Shown: positions 1 to 9,518, counted from the stretch's first letter. The stretch is 35,563 bases of DNA from Geminicoccaceae bacterium (GCA_007694015.1 RECO01000180.1:1-35563), one strand, 5' to 3'. Program-made: numbers and translations. The notes: a model not told the origin generated them from the sequence alone.

Positions 1-251
1 AGCACCTCCAGACGGCCAACGAACCCGGACGCCCAACCCCCGCCCGCGCGGCCCAGACCCTCTCTCTTCCCCATGTCCCACCTCGCTGCCAACGAGTGGG
101 AACCTCAAGGCGCCGACGCCAATCTCCAACAGCCCGTGCCAATGGGGCGGAGACATCGCTTACCGACCTTTCGTCCAGCGTGCCGGAACACGGCGTCGTC
201 GAGCTGTCGGGGCGGCCTCCAGGGTCGAGACTGATGTCGGGACGAGGCGTT

Positions 252-384
252 CTAGAGCGTTTCCCGAAACGCTTGATCCTCCCTCACCCCCGCCCGGCCA
301 CCCCAGGCTGCAAAGCAGCGTGGGACCCATGGCGGGCGGGGGTGAGGGAGGGTCCGTGCGCTACCTAACCGGGAAACGCTCTAG
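252..384. repeat. MITE-like palindromic repeat, copy A
   Basis: Perfect 15-bp terminal inverted repeats CTAGAGCGTTTCCCG (252-266) / CGGGAAACGCTCTAG (370-384); internal 19-bp perfect inverted repeat CCTCCCTCACCCCCGCCCG (278-296) / CGGGCGGGGGTGAGGGAGG (333-351); related copy at 9681-9806. Confidence 0.88.
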
Positions 385-710
385 CGGCTCGAGTCTTCCT
401 TGCTCGGCCGATGTGACCACGGTCTGATGCCGCAGCGATAGGCGGATCGGCCGATGAGGTGCGCGCCGATCGGTGCCGTCAGCACGATGAAGGCGAAGAT
501 CGCAAGCCCCTTGCCGACCACGCTGCTTTCACCGCCGACGAGGACCAGCGACAAAACGATCAGGCCCACCCCGAGGGTGCCCGCCTTGGTCGACGCGTGC
601 ATACGGATGTAGACGTCCTGCATGCGCACCAGGCCGAGCGCCGCGGCAAAGGCCAAAAATCCGCCGAGCACCAGCAGGACCGCGGCCACACCTTCCAGAA
701 CGCCGGTCAT
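381..710 (-). CDS. mrpG: Na+/H+ antiporter subunit G (MrpG/MnhG)
   Basis: Small 3-TM protein with GLVRMQDVYIRMHASTKAGTLG motif typical of MnhG; last gene of a complete mrp operon. Confidence 0.93.
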   Translation of the reverse strand: MTGVLEGVAAVLLVLGGFLAFAAALGLVRMQDVYIRMHASTKAGTLGVGLIVLSLVLVGGESSVVGKGLAIFAFIVLTAPIGAHLIGRSAYRCGIRPWSHRPSKEDSSR

Positions 711-1024
711 TTGGTCGCGTCCTCCTTGCTCTGCGGGGAGCGGTCGATGAACCGGGCAAAGGCCACGGTGGCCAGGAACGCCACCAAGGCGAGCACCACC
801 GCGGCATCGAGATAGGCGTTGACGCCGGTTGCCAGCGCGAAGAGCGTCAAGAACGCGACCAGGAGCATCGTCAAGAGGTCGAGGGCAACCACCCGATCCG
901 GCAAGGTCGGTCCCCGGATGAGGCGCACCGTGGTCAAGACCAGGCCAGCGATGATGAACAAGGCGGCGATGTCGATGGCGACCTGCATCATCCAGGTCAG
1001 ATCGTGCCGGTGTTCGATGATCAT
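707..1024 (-). CDS. mrpF: Na+/H+ antiporter subunit F (MrpF/MnhF)
   Basis: Small membrane protein with RLIRGPTLPDRVVALDLL motif; 4-nt overlap with mrpG. Confidence 0.92.
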   Translation of the reverse strand: MIIEHRHDLTWMMQVAIDIAALFIIAGLVLTTVRLIRGPTLPDRVVALDLLTMLLVAFLTLFALATGVNAYLDAAVVLALVAFLATVAFARFIDRSPQSKEDATK

Positions 1025-1494
1025 CGCAAAGCCTCCAGCACCCGGCGTTCCATGCCGCGCTTCAGATCGCGGATGGTTTCCTCAGGGTCGTCGGCAAACA
1101 TGGCGTGGATCAGCAGGTATTTGCGCTCGGGGTCGACGTCGACGGTGAGGGTGCCGGGGGTCAGGGAGATCAGATTGCCCGTCAGCATGATCTCCAAATC
1201 CTCGGTCGCATCCAGCGGCATCTTCAGCATCGCCGGTCGGGCGTAGGTTTTGGGCGTGATGATGTCCCAGACCACCGCGAAGCTCGAGCGCGTAAGATCG
1301 TAGAGGAAATAGAAGATCAGCCCGATCATTGCGAACGTGCGGCGGAAATATTGGGTCGGGCCGAACAGGTTGCGCGTGGCGTAGAGCGCACAGAAGCCGC
1401 CGATATAGCCGAGCAGCAGGTTGACCCCGCTGAAGCTTCCGGAGACGGCAACCCAGCCACCGGCGATCAACAGGTTGATGGCGAAGAGGTTCAT
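1021..1494 (-). CDS. mrpE: Na+/H+ antiporter subunit E (MrpE/MnhE)
   Basis: MrpE-like sequence (NLISLTPGTLTVDVDPERKYLLIHAMFADD); operon position. Confidence 0.93.
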   Translation of the reverse strand: MNLFAINLLIAGGWVAVSGSFSGVNLLLGYIGGFCALYATRNLFGPTQYFRRTFAMIGLIFYFLYDLTRSSFAVVWDIITPKTYARPAMLKMPLDATEDLEIMLTGNLISLTPGTLTVDVDPERKYLLIHAMFADDPEETIRDLKRGMERRVLEALR

Positions 1495-2987
1495 GGCAGT
1501 GTTCCCAGAACGGCCCGCACATAGGCGTCGGTTTCGGTCAGTTGCGCAGCCGCCTGGACGGCGATGTCGAAGAAGGGCGAGGCGAAGAGGCCAAGTGCCG
1601 TGGTGGCAACCGTGAGCAGCACGATCGGCGCCACCAGCAGGGCCAACTCGTTACGGCTGAGCGACAGAGCCGCGGCACCGCTCGGATTGGGATGGGCCTT
1701 CCAGAACCCTTCCATCCAGATCTTCGACATCGAGTACATCGTCAAAAGGCCGACGAAGAGCGCGATGAAGCCGTAGAGATAGGCGTCCGCCTCGAAGCTG
1801 GCCTGGATCACCACGAGCTTGGCCCAAAAGCCGAAGAACGGCGGCAAACCTGCCAGCGAGAGGGCGGGCAAGAGGAAGAGCACGGCGAGCCAGGGGGTCC
1901 GCCGCCACAGACCGCCGATTTTGGCGAGGTCCTCGGAGCCGGTAAGGCGGGTCATCACCCCGCCGACCAGGAAGAGATTGGCCTTCACCACGATGTGATG
2001 GATGATGAAGAAGATGGCCCCGACCAGCGCCAGCGGCGTGAAGATGGCGAGCCCCAACAGGATGTAGCCGATCTGGCTGACGCTGTGGAACGCGAGGATG
2101 CGTCGGATGCTGTTCTGCGCCGCCGCCCCGAGCACGCCCACGACCATGGTGAACGCCGCGATGATCAGCAGCATGGTCTGCATCTGCGGCATCTGCGTGT
2201 CGTACATCAGGGTGAAGAAGCGGATCAGCGCGTAGACGCCGACCTTGGTCATCAACGCCGTGAACAGCGACGACACCACCACCGCCGGCGTGTGGTAGGA
2301 CGCCGGCAGCCAGAAGAAGACCGGGAACAAGGCGGCTTTCACGCCGAAGCCGAAGAGGAAGATCACCGCTGTGGTCAGCACCACGGTATCGTTTTCGATC
2401 GCCGGGATGGCGTCGCGCAGTTCGGCCATGTTGAGCGTGCCGGTCGCCCCGTAGATCAGGCCGATGCCGGTCAGGAACGCGATGGTCGAGATGAGATTGA
2501 GCACGACGTATTTGACGGCACCGTCGATCTGCTCCTTGCGCCCGCCCAGGATCAAGAGCCCGAAGGAGGCGATCAGCATCACCTCGAACCAGACGTAGAG
2601 GTTGAAGATGTCGCCGGTCAAAAACGCGCCGCAGCCGCCGGCCAAGAGACTGTGCAGGAGCGTGTGGAAGCCGAAGCGCTCTTCGCCGTCGGTGACTTCG
2701 CCGAAGCTGTAGATGGTGGTCGTGACGGCGATGATGGCACTGATGACCACCATCGACACGGCGAAGAGGTCGGCGACGAGCACGATGCCGAAGGGCGGCA
2801 GCCAGCCGCCCATGGCGGCTGCGATCGGGCCGTGTCGGATCACCTCGGCGGCGAGCAGGAAGCTCGCAATCAAGAGCGCGATGCTGCCCAACAGGCTGAG
2901 CCAGCGTTGCGCGACGCGATCGTGTCGCGCCAGAAAACACGCGATGGCGGTGAGAAAGCTGATGATGATCGGCGCGGTCAACAGCAC
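1491..2987 (-). CDS. mrpD: Na+/H+ antiporter subunit D (MrpD, NuoN-like)
   Basis: 498 aa multi-TM proton-translocating subunit (IFNLYVWFEVMLIASFGLL, AFHSVSQIGYILLGLA); GTG start. Confidence 0.94.
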   Translation of the reverse strand: MLLTAPIIISFLTAIACFLARHDRVAQRWLSLLGSIALLIASFLLAAEVIRHGPIAAAMGGWLPPFGIVLVADLFAVSMVVISAIIAVTTTIYSFGEVTDGEERFGFHTLLHSLLAGGCGAFLTGDIFNLYVWFEVMLIASFGLLILGGRKEQIDGAVKYVVLNLISTIAFLTGIGLIYGATGTLNMAELRDAIPAIENDTVVLTTAVIFLFGFGVKAALFPVFFWLPASYHTPAVVVSSLFTALMTKVGVYALIRFFTLMYDTQMPQMQTMLLIIAAFTMVVGVLGAAAQNSIRRILAFHSVSQIGYILLGLAIFTPLALVGAIFFIIHHIVVKANLFLVGGVMTRLTGSEDLAKIGGLWRRTPWLAVLFLLPALSLAGLPPFFGFWAKLVVIQASFEADAYLYGFIALFVGLLTMYSMSKIWMEGFWKAHPNPSGAAALSLSRNELALLVAPIVLLTVATTALGLFASPFFDIAVQAAAQLTETDAYVRAVLGTLP

Positions 2988-2992
2988 GGCGG

Positions 2993-3355
2993 TCAGCCCT
3001 TGTCGGCGCGCGGCTCGGCCACCCGCATGTCGTCCCCCTCCACCGTGCCGAGCACCTGATAAGCGCGGTGCACGAGGACGAGGGCGAAGGCGAGCAACCC
3101 GAAGCCGATGACGATGGCGGTCAGAACGAGGGCTTGCGGCAGCGCATTGGCCACCACGCCAACCGGTGCGTAGAGTCCTTCTGGGACCAAGGGCGGGGCC
3201 GCATAGGTCAGTCGGCCGCCAACGAAGATCACGAGATTGGCGGCATTCGACAGGAGCACCAGCCCGAAGAGGAAACGCACCATGTTGCCGCTGAGCATCA
3301 GGTAGAGGCTGGCGGCGACGATGACGCCGATCAGAATGGCGAGCGCAGGTTCCAC
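2993..3355 (-). CDS. mrpC: Na+/H+ antiporter subunit C (MrpC, NuoK-like)
   Basis: NuoK-like (LFGLVLLSNAANLVIFVGG, DPLPQALVLTAIVIGF-like region PQALVLTAIVIGFG); GTG start. Confidence 0.93.
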   Translation of the reverse strand: MEPALAILIGVIVAASLYLMLSGNMVRFLFGLVLLSNAANLVIFVGGRLTYAAPPLVPEGLYAPVGVVANALPQALVLTAIVIGFGLLAFALVLVHRAYQVLGTVEGDDMRVAEPRADKG

Positions 3356-3359
3356 GGGA

Positions 3360-3815
3360 TCAGTCCTCGATGTCGAGCCGGTCGGGGTGGGCGACGTCGT
3401 CCTCGAGCGCGAACAGGATCGTCAAGACCGAGCCGATCACGACGAGATAGACACCGATGTCGAACAGCAAGACGGAGCCGACGGGCAGGCCGACCGTGCC
3501 GCCGTCCGGACCGGGGCCGTAGAACGGCCACATCCCCTGCAAGAACGCGTCGCCGAAGAATTGGCCCCACATGCCGGCGAGCAACGCGGCACCGAGGCCG
3601 AGCACGGCGATCGTCGGCGGTTGCAGGCGCAGGGCGCGGATCGTCTCCTTGACGCTGGTGGCCTTGGCGTAGAGGGCGAAGCCCGTGGCCCCGACCAGCC
3701 CGCCGATGAAGCCGCCACCCGGCTCGTTGTGCCCCCGCAGGAGGATGAACAACGAAAAGGCGATCATGAGCGGCGTCAGGATGCGGGCCGCCGCGGTGAG
3801 GATGATCGAGTTCAT
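3360..3815 (-). CDS. mrpB: Na+/H+ antiporter subunit B (MrpB/MnhB)
   Basis: MNSIILTAAARILTPLMIAFSLFILLRGHNEPGGGFIGGL is a typical MnhB N-terminus; start at 3815 overlaps mrpA stop (ATGA), so the longer upstream ORF extension in the track is rejected. Confidence 0.93.
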   Translation of the reverse strand: MNSIILTAAARILTPLMIAFSLFILLRGHNEPGGGFIGGLVGATGFALYAKATSVKETIRALRLQPPTIAVLGLGAALLAGMWGQFFGDAFLQGMWPFYGPGPDGGTVGLPVGSVLLFDIGVYLVVIGSVLTILFALEDDVAHPDRLDIED

Positions 3816-6115
3816 CGCGCATCTCCCTTGGGCTCTGGGCGCTCTGCCTTCAGGCGCAACAGCGCATAGGCGCCGAGTGCGGCGATCACCACGACGGCGA
3901 GTTCGCCGAAGGTGTCGAGCGCGCGGAAGTCGACCAGGATGACGTTGACGACGTTGCGCCCGAAGGCCGACGGCGCGCTTTCCTGCTCGAAGAAGGTGGT
4001 GATCCGGCGATCGAGGTCGGTCTCGAGCACTGCCAGCAGCGCCACCGTCACGCCAGCACCCACCACCGCCGACAGGGTGGCATGGCCCCAGCGCGGCCCC
4101 TTTTGCCAGTGCGCGAAGGCGGTGCGCAGCCGCGGCAGCTTCAACAGTGCCACCACCACGATGACGACGAACAGCGTTTCGACCAGCAACTGGGTCATGG
4201 CCACGTCGATCGCACCGTAGAGGACGAAAATGCCCGCGATGGCGATGCCGACCACGCCAAGCCCGACGATTGCGATGAGCCGCGAGTGGGTGACCGCCAC
4301 CGCAATCGACGCGAAGGCGATCAGGCCCAGGATCGCCCACTCGATCAGCGGCAACGCCTGGAGGGCCGGCACGCCGATGAAGCCGCCCGCGACGATCGCC
4401 CACCACAACAGGGCGCCCAGGCTCGCCGTCGTCCAGAAGATGTAGTCGGTGACCCGGCCGGTTTGGATCGCGTCGGTTTGCCAGGCAGCGAACCGCTTGA
4501 GGTTGGCGAGCGACCAGTCGTAGCCGCGCTCGGCATCCCAAATGCCGCGCGCCTCGGCGCCGGCCAAAGCACCCCGAATGGCGGACAATTTGAGGTAGAT
4601 GACGACACCGGTGGCGATGGTCAGGATGCTCAAGATCAGCGGCAAGTTGATGCCGTGCCAGAGCGCCACCTTGGCCTCGACCGGTTGCCCCGCGATCGAC
4701 AGGGCGGTGGGGAGCACGAAGAAGGAGCCCGTGAAGGCCGGCAGCACGCCGAGCACGAGACCGAGACCGGCGAGGATGGCGGGGCCGATCCACATGCCGA
4801 AGGGTGGCTCACCGGCTTTTTCGGCGGCCTTCGTCGGTGCGCCGACGAAGGGCTTCACCGCCACTGCAGCTGCGACCGCAACCATCATGGCGCTGGCCGA
4901 GAAGGCGAAGACGACGACCAGGATCGGGACCGCCGGTGCGGTGACCACCGCCTCGTAGAGGAGTTCCTTGCTGATGAAGCCGAAGAAGGGCGGTAGCCCG
5001 GCCATGGAGAGCCCGGCGAGTGCGGCCACCAGCCAGGTCGCCCACATCTTGCGTCCGAGCCCACCCAATTGATCGACTTCGCGGGTGCCGGCCTTCTTGT
5101 CGAGGATGCCGATGGTCAAGAAGAGGGCGGCCTTATAGAGCGCGTGCACGACCAAGAAGGCACTCGCGGCGGCAAGCGCGTAGTCGTGGCCGATGCCGAT
5201 CATCATCGTCAGCGCACCGAGCGCCATGACGGTGGTGTAGGCGAGCGCCAGCTTCAAGTCGGTCTGGCGCAGTGCCCAAACCGAGGCGAGGACCGCGGTC
5301 ACCCCGCCGAACAGCACCAGCGTCCAAAACCAGAGGTCGGTGCCGCCGAGGCTGGGGTTGAGCCGGGCCATCAGGTAGACGCCGGCCTTCACCATGGTCG
5401 CCGAGTGCAGATAGGCGCTGACCGGGGTCGGTGCGGCCATCGCATTCGGCAGCCAGAAATGGAACGGGAACTGCGCCGACTTGGTGAAGCAGCCGAGCAG
5501 CACCAGGACCACGATGACGACGTAGAAACCGCTGTCCTGGATCAACTCGCTATGGGCGCTCAAGGCCGAGGCCTCGAAGGTGCCGGTGAGGATGCCGAGC
5601 AGCAGAATGCCGGCCAAGAGGGCGAGGCCACCGGCCAGGGTGACCAACAGCGCCTGCAGCGCCTTGGCGCGGGCATCCGCCTTTTCGTGATCGAAGCCGA
5701 CCAGAAGGAACGACGTGACCGTCGTCAGTTCCCAGAACACGAACATCAAGATCAGGTTGTCGGCGAGCACCACGCCCAGCATCGACAGCTCGAATAGACC
5801 GAGCAGGATCAAGAGCCGCCAAAGTCCCGGATGGGTGGCGAAGTACGATGCCGTGTAGAGCAGCACCAACGCCCCAATGCCGGTGATCAAGAGCGCGAAG
5901 ACCAGCGCCAAGCCGTCGATCAAGAACGACAACTCGATGCCCATGCCCGGCACCCAGGGCCACGCCACCCGGACGACCTCGCCGGCGCCGATCACCGGCA
6001 GGAAGGTCAAGAACCAAAGGAAGGCAGAGGCGGAGAGTAGGGCGGGGAACAAGCGCCAAACGCGTTCGGCGGCGCCGCTAGCAGCGGGTCGTTCGGTTGA
6101 GGCGACGGCGGTCAA
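3812..6115 (-). CDS. mrpA: Na+/H+ antiporter subunit A (MrpA, NuoL-like with C-terminal MrpB-like domain)
   Basis: 767 aa; NuoL-like core (SAQFPFHFWLPNAMAAPTPVSAYLHSATMVKAGVYLMARL) plus C-terminal GAIDVAMTQLLVETLFVVIVVVALL. Confidence 0.95.
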   Translation of the reverse strand: MTAVASTERPAASGAAERVWRLFPALLSASAFLWFLTFLPVIGAGEVVRVAWPWVPGMGIELSFLIDGLALVFALLITGIGALVLLYTASYFATHPGLWRLLILLGLFELSMLGVVLADNLILMFVFWELTTVTSFLLVGFDHEKADARAKALQALLVTLAGGLALLAGILLLGILTGTFEASALSAHSELIQDSGFYVVIVVLVLLGCFTKSAQFPFHFWLPNAMAAPTPVSAYLHSATMVKAGVYLMARLNPSLGGTDLWFWTLVLFGGVTAVLASVWALRQTDLKLALAYTTVMALGALTMMIGIGHDYALAAASAFLVVHALYKAALFLTIGILDKKAGTREVDQLGGLGRKMWATWLVAALAGLSMAGLPPFFGFISKELLYEAVVTAPAVPILVVVFAFSASAMMVAVAAAVAVKPFVGAPTKAAEKAGEPPFGMWIGPAILAGLGLVLGVLPAFTGSFFVLPTALSIAGQPVEAKVALWHGINLPLILSILTIATGVVIYLKLSAIRGALAGAEARGIWDAERGYDWSLANLKRFAAWQTDAIQTGRVTDYIFWTTASLGALLWWAIVAGGFIGVPALQALPLIEWAILGLIAFASIAVAVTHSRLIAIVGLGVVGIAIAGIFVLYGAIDVAMTQLLVETLFVVIVVVALLKLPRLRTAFAHWQKGPRWGHATLSAVVGAGVTVALLAVLETDLDRRITTFFEQESAPSAFGRNVVNVILVDFRALDTFGELAVVVIAALGAYALLRLKAERPEPKGDAR

Positions 6116-6263
6116 GGCTTGGTCTCCAGGCGGGCAGGCGGGCGTCTGGCGAGGCTTCGTGCTAAAGTCTTACCACCGTTTTCCGCGGTGTCACTGAAGC
6201 AATGATGAACGACGCGACGGGTCCGCCGCACCGACGGCGCTGCCACCGAGCCGATCGTGCCGC

Positions 6264-8429
6264 TCAGGCCGTGGTGACCTGCGCCCGCAGCCGCCGCTGG
6301 TTGAGGACGACCAATGCGCCGAGGCCCAAACCCACCAGATCCGTCATCCAGCCGCCCGCGATCATGCTGAGCGCCGCCACCAACACGAGCGGCCGCTCGA
6401 CGAGGTTGAGCCTGGCCAAGAGCCAACCCTGCACCGCGGCGGCGAGGAAGTAGACGCCGAGCCCGGCGGTGAGCAGCACCTGAAGAACCTGCAACGCGCT
6501 GCCCTGCATCAACAGAGCGGGGCTGTAGAAGAACATGAAGGGGACGATGAAGGCAGCGAGCCCCACCTTGAAGGCCGCGACCGAGGTGGCCATCGGCTTC
6601 GAGCCCGAAATCCCCGCGGCGGCGTAGGCGGCAAGGGCCACGGGCGGCGTGATGGCCGACATCACGGCGAAGTAGAAGACGAAGAAATGCGCGGTCAGCA
6701 CCGGCACGCCGAGCTGGATCAGGCCTGGGGCCACGACCGACGCGGCGACGGCGTAGGCCGCGGTGGTCGGCATGCCCATGCCGAGCAAGATCGAGATGCC
6801 CATGGCGAAGATCATCGCCAGCAACTGGCTCTGTTCGGCGAGGGCCAAGAGCAGCGACGAGAAGCGCAAGCCCACGCCGGTAAGCCCGATGACGCCGACG
6901 ATGATGCCCGCACAGGCGCACACGGCCACCAGTGGGATCACCATGTGGGCGCTCAACTCCAAAGCGCGCACGATGCCTCGGGGGCCGAGCGCGTGCGGCG
7001 TCAGCCAACTGACCACGGCGGCCGCGATGAGCGCGTAGGTGCCCGCCCGGATCACCGAGTAGCCCAAAAACAAGGCGACGATCAGCATCAAGATGGGGGC
7101 GAACAGATAGACTTGTTTCGCCAATTCCCGCAACACCGGTAACTCGTCTTCGCGCAGGCCCCGCATCCCGGTCTTGGCAGCCTCGAAGTCGACCATGAAA
7201 TAGACCGAGACGAAGTAGAGAAAGGCGGGGATCAAGGCGGCGAAGGCGATCTCTTGATAGGGAATGCCGGTGACCTCGGCCATGATGAAGGCGCCGGCAC
7301 CCATGACCGGTGGCATGATCTGGCCGCCCGAGGAAGCGGCGGCCTCGATCGCGCCGGCACTCTTGCCCTGGTAGCCGACCTTCTTCATCAGCGGGATGGT
7401 CAACGACCCGGTGGCGACGACGTTGCCGGCCGAGGTGCCGTTGATCATGCCCATCAGGCCCGAGCCGAAGATCGCCACCTTGGCGGGACCGCCGCGGGCG
7501 CGGCCGGCGGCGGCGAAGGCCACCGACACGAAATAATCCCCCACCTTCGAGGCCTGGAGGAAGGCGCCGAAGGTGATGAACAGGATGATGTAGGTGGAAC
7601 TGACCGCGGTGGTCGGGCCGAGAATGCCGTTGTCGGTGTAGATGTAGGTGAAGAGGCGCTCGAAGCTGTAGCCGCGATGGGCGAGAAACCCGGGGAGATG
7701 CGGGCCGACGAAGCCGTAGAGAATGAAGACGGCCGCGATGATTACCAAGGGCATCCCGGCGACGCGTCGGGTGAGTTCGAGGATCAAGGCACAGCCGACC
7801 AGCGAGACCCAGAAATCGGGGCGGGTCGGCATCACGCCGGCGCGGAATTGCAGCGCGCCGAGGTTGAACACCAGATACAGGGCCACGGCCACGCCGGCAC
7901 CGGCGAGTGCCCAGTCGGCGATGCCGACGCGGTCGGCTTCCGGCTCTTCCAGCCAAGCCACCAGCATGGCAAGGCCGGACCCGCCCACCAAGCTCCAAGC
8001 CCCCCATTGCCAGACCCAAGGCGGTGGGTTGATCAGCCCCGTCTGCTCGCGCAGCCACCACGCATAGGCGAAACTGCCGAGCGCGTAGAGGACGAGGCCC
8101 AAAGCGGCAAACGCGAACGGCTTCAGCACGAGATTGGGCCAGAGCCCGCCGCGCCCCGGCGAAGGCGAGAAAGTGCCGGTCGCGATCAAGGTGAAGCCGA
8201 TCACCAACCCGCCTGCGATGTGGACGATGCGGAAGGTCCAGGTTTCGAGCGGGGTGACGTTCAACACCATGAGGTGGAAGGCGGTATAGGTCACGCAGAG
8301 GATGATCAGCAGCATCCCCAACGCACCTTTGAGGTTGCGCTGATTGGAGGCGGCCGGTTCGTCTTCCAGACCACGCGCCAGCATGTCGACGGCGCGGACG
8401 TCGTCACTCGTGCCCTTGATGTCGGCCAT
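6264..8429 (-). CDS. TRAP transporter fused permease subunit (4TM/12TM DctQM-type)
   Basis: 721 aa; GLMGMINGTSAGNVVATGSLTIPLMKKVGYQGKSAGAIEAAASSGGQIMPPVMGAGAFIMAEVTG, characteristic of TAXI-associated fused permeases. Confidence 0.95.
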   Translation of the reverse strand: MADIKGTSDDVRAVDMLARGLEDEPAASNQRNLKGALGMLLIILCVTYTAFHLMVLNVTPLETWTFRIVHIAGGLVIGFTLIATGTFSPSPGRGGLWPNLVLKPFAFAALGLVLYALGSFAYAWWLREQTGLINPPPWVWQWGAWSLVGGSGLAMLVAWLEEPEADRVGIADWALAGAGVAVALYLVFNLGALQFRAGVMPTRPDFWVSLVGCALILELTRRVAGMPLVIIAAVFILYGFVGPHLPGFLAHRGYSFERLFTYIYTDNGILGPTTAVSSTYIILFITFGAFLQASKVGDYFVSVAFAAAGRARGGPAKVAIFGSGLMGMINGTSAGNVVATGSLTIPLMKKVGYQGKSAGAIEAAASSGGQIMPPVMGAGAFIMAEVTGIPYQEIAFAALIPAFLYFVSVYFMVDFEAAKTGMRGLREDELPVLRELAKQVYLFAPILMLIVALFLGYSVIRAGTYALIAAAVVSWLTPHALGPRGIVRALELSAHMVIPLVAVCACAGIIVGVIGLTGVGLRFSSLLLALAEQSQLLAMIFAMGISILLGMGMPTTAAYAVAASVVAPGLIQLGVPVLTAHFFVFYFAVMSAITPPVALAAYAAAGISGSKPMATSVAAFKVGLAAFIVPFMFFYSPALLMQGSALQVLQVLLTAGLGVYFLAAAVQGWLLARLNLVERPLVLVAALSMIAGGWMTDLVGLGLGALVVLNQRRLRAQVTTA

Positions 8430-8480
8430 CCCCGCCCGTCCCCCTATCCGCCGGCGCCGTTGGTTCGGCGTCCTTCGACG

Positions 8481-8509
8481 AAAAACCGCCGGCCTTGCCG
8501 GCCGGCGGT
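8481..8509 (-). terminator. Rho-independent terminator-like hairpin between the TRAP solute-binding protein gene and the permease gene
   Basis: Minus strand reads ACCGCCGGCC-GGCAA-GGCCGGCGGTTTTT: perfect 10-bp stem followed by a T run. Confidence 0.82.
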
Positions 8510-8525
8510 GCCGTTGTTTAGGTCC

Positions 8526-9518
8526 TCAGCCCTGCCACTCCGGCGGGAAGAGCGCGGGATCGATCTCGAAACCGTTGTCCTGCAAATACTCGATGGCGCC
8601 CGGATGGAACCAGAGGAACGTGTTGTGCACGTAGTTCTCTGGCAGCGTTTCGATCGAAGCACCGTGGATTTGCATCATGCGATCGTGGTTGTCGAGCACG
8701 GTCGCCATGACCTCACGGACGAAGCTCGCGGACAAGTCCTTGTGGCCAATGGCGAAGTTCCACATCGCCACCGACTTCTGCGGCTCGGGCGTGCTGTTGT
8801 AGATCCCGGCCGGAACCTCGAAGGCACTCACCGGAAACGCTTCGACGAGCGCCGCCTGCTCGTCGGCGGTGAAGGAGAAGATGTTGACCGGGCGCTGCGC
8901 CTCCAGTTCGGCAAAGGCCGCGATCGGCAGCCCGGCGCAGAAGGCAAAGGCGTCGATCAGCCCGTCCTGCACCTGACCGGCGAGGTCGGAAGCACCGCCG
9001 AATTGCGGGTTCACGTTGACCCCGAGCGCTTCGAAGAACTGCGGCCAGTAAGTCCCGCACGTGCCACCGCGCGGGCCGACGCCGACCCGCTTGCCGTCGA
9101 GATCGGCGATCGAGCCGATGCCGGAAGCCTGCAAGGCGACCACCTGAAACGGCGTTTGGTACATCGGAAACAGGGCGCGGACGTTGCGGAACTCGACGCC
9201 GGGTACGATCGGGCTGTTGCCGTCCCACGCATCGCGCGCGGGGCCCATCGTCGTCATACCGAAATCGACGTCGCGGGTCTGCACCAGGGCCAGGTTCTGC
9301 ACGGGGCCGCCCGTCGCCTCGGTGCTGGACGGCACCCTGGTCTTTTCGGTCACCAAATTGGCCCAGCCAGCGCCGTAGATGAAGAACGTGCCGCCTTGGC
9401 TCGCCGTGCCGACACTGAAATTCGCGGGCCAGTCGCTGCGGTCCTGAGCCCAGGCCGGCGCCGAGGCGGCCAACGCCACGGCCGCGGCCAGCGTCACTCC
9501 CTTGATCGTCGCAGTCAT
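8526..9518 (-). CDS. TAXI family TRAP transporter solute-binding subunit
   Basis: Signal peptide MTATIKGVTLAAAVALAASAPAWAQ then SVGTASQGGTFFIYGAGWANLV and VGPRGGTCGTYWP; start chosen at 9518 rather than the ORF-track start. Confidence 0.93.
   Translation of the reverse strand: MTATIKGVTLAAAVALAASAPAWAQDRSDWPANFSVGTASQGGTFFIYGAGWANLVTEKTRVPSSTEATGGPVQNLALVQTRDVDFGMTTMGPARDAWDGNSPIVPGVEFRNVRALFPMYQTPFQVVALQASGIGSIADLDGKRVGVGPRGGTCGTYWPQFFEALGVNVNPQFGGASDLAGQVQDGLIDAFAFCAGLPIAAFAELEAQRPVNIFSFTADEQAALVEAFPVSAFEVPAGIYNSTPEPQKSVAMWNFAIGHKDLSASFVREVMATVLDNHDRMMQIHGASIETLPENYVHNTFLWFHPGAIEYLQDNGFEIDPALFPPEWQG

Noticed and set aside
1542-3059. 505-aa plus-strand ORF antisense to mrpD
   Set aside because: Low-complexity composition (His/Asp/Glu/Gln/Arg rich) typical of the antisense frame of a GC-rich gene; mrpD on the other strand is clearly the real gene.
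3360-4793. 477-aa ORF suggesting an MrpA-MrpB fusion or extended MrpB
   Set aside because: The N-terminal portion is out-of-frame antisense-like sequence within mrpA; true MrpB starts at 3815 with an ATGA overlap.
6170-6200. Short stem CACCG/CGGTG upstream of mrpA
   Set aside because: Only 5 bp; expected by chance in GC-rich DNA.
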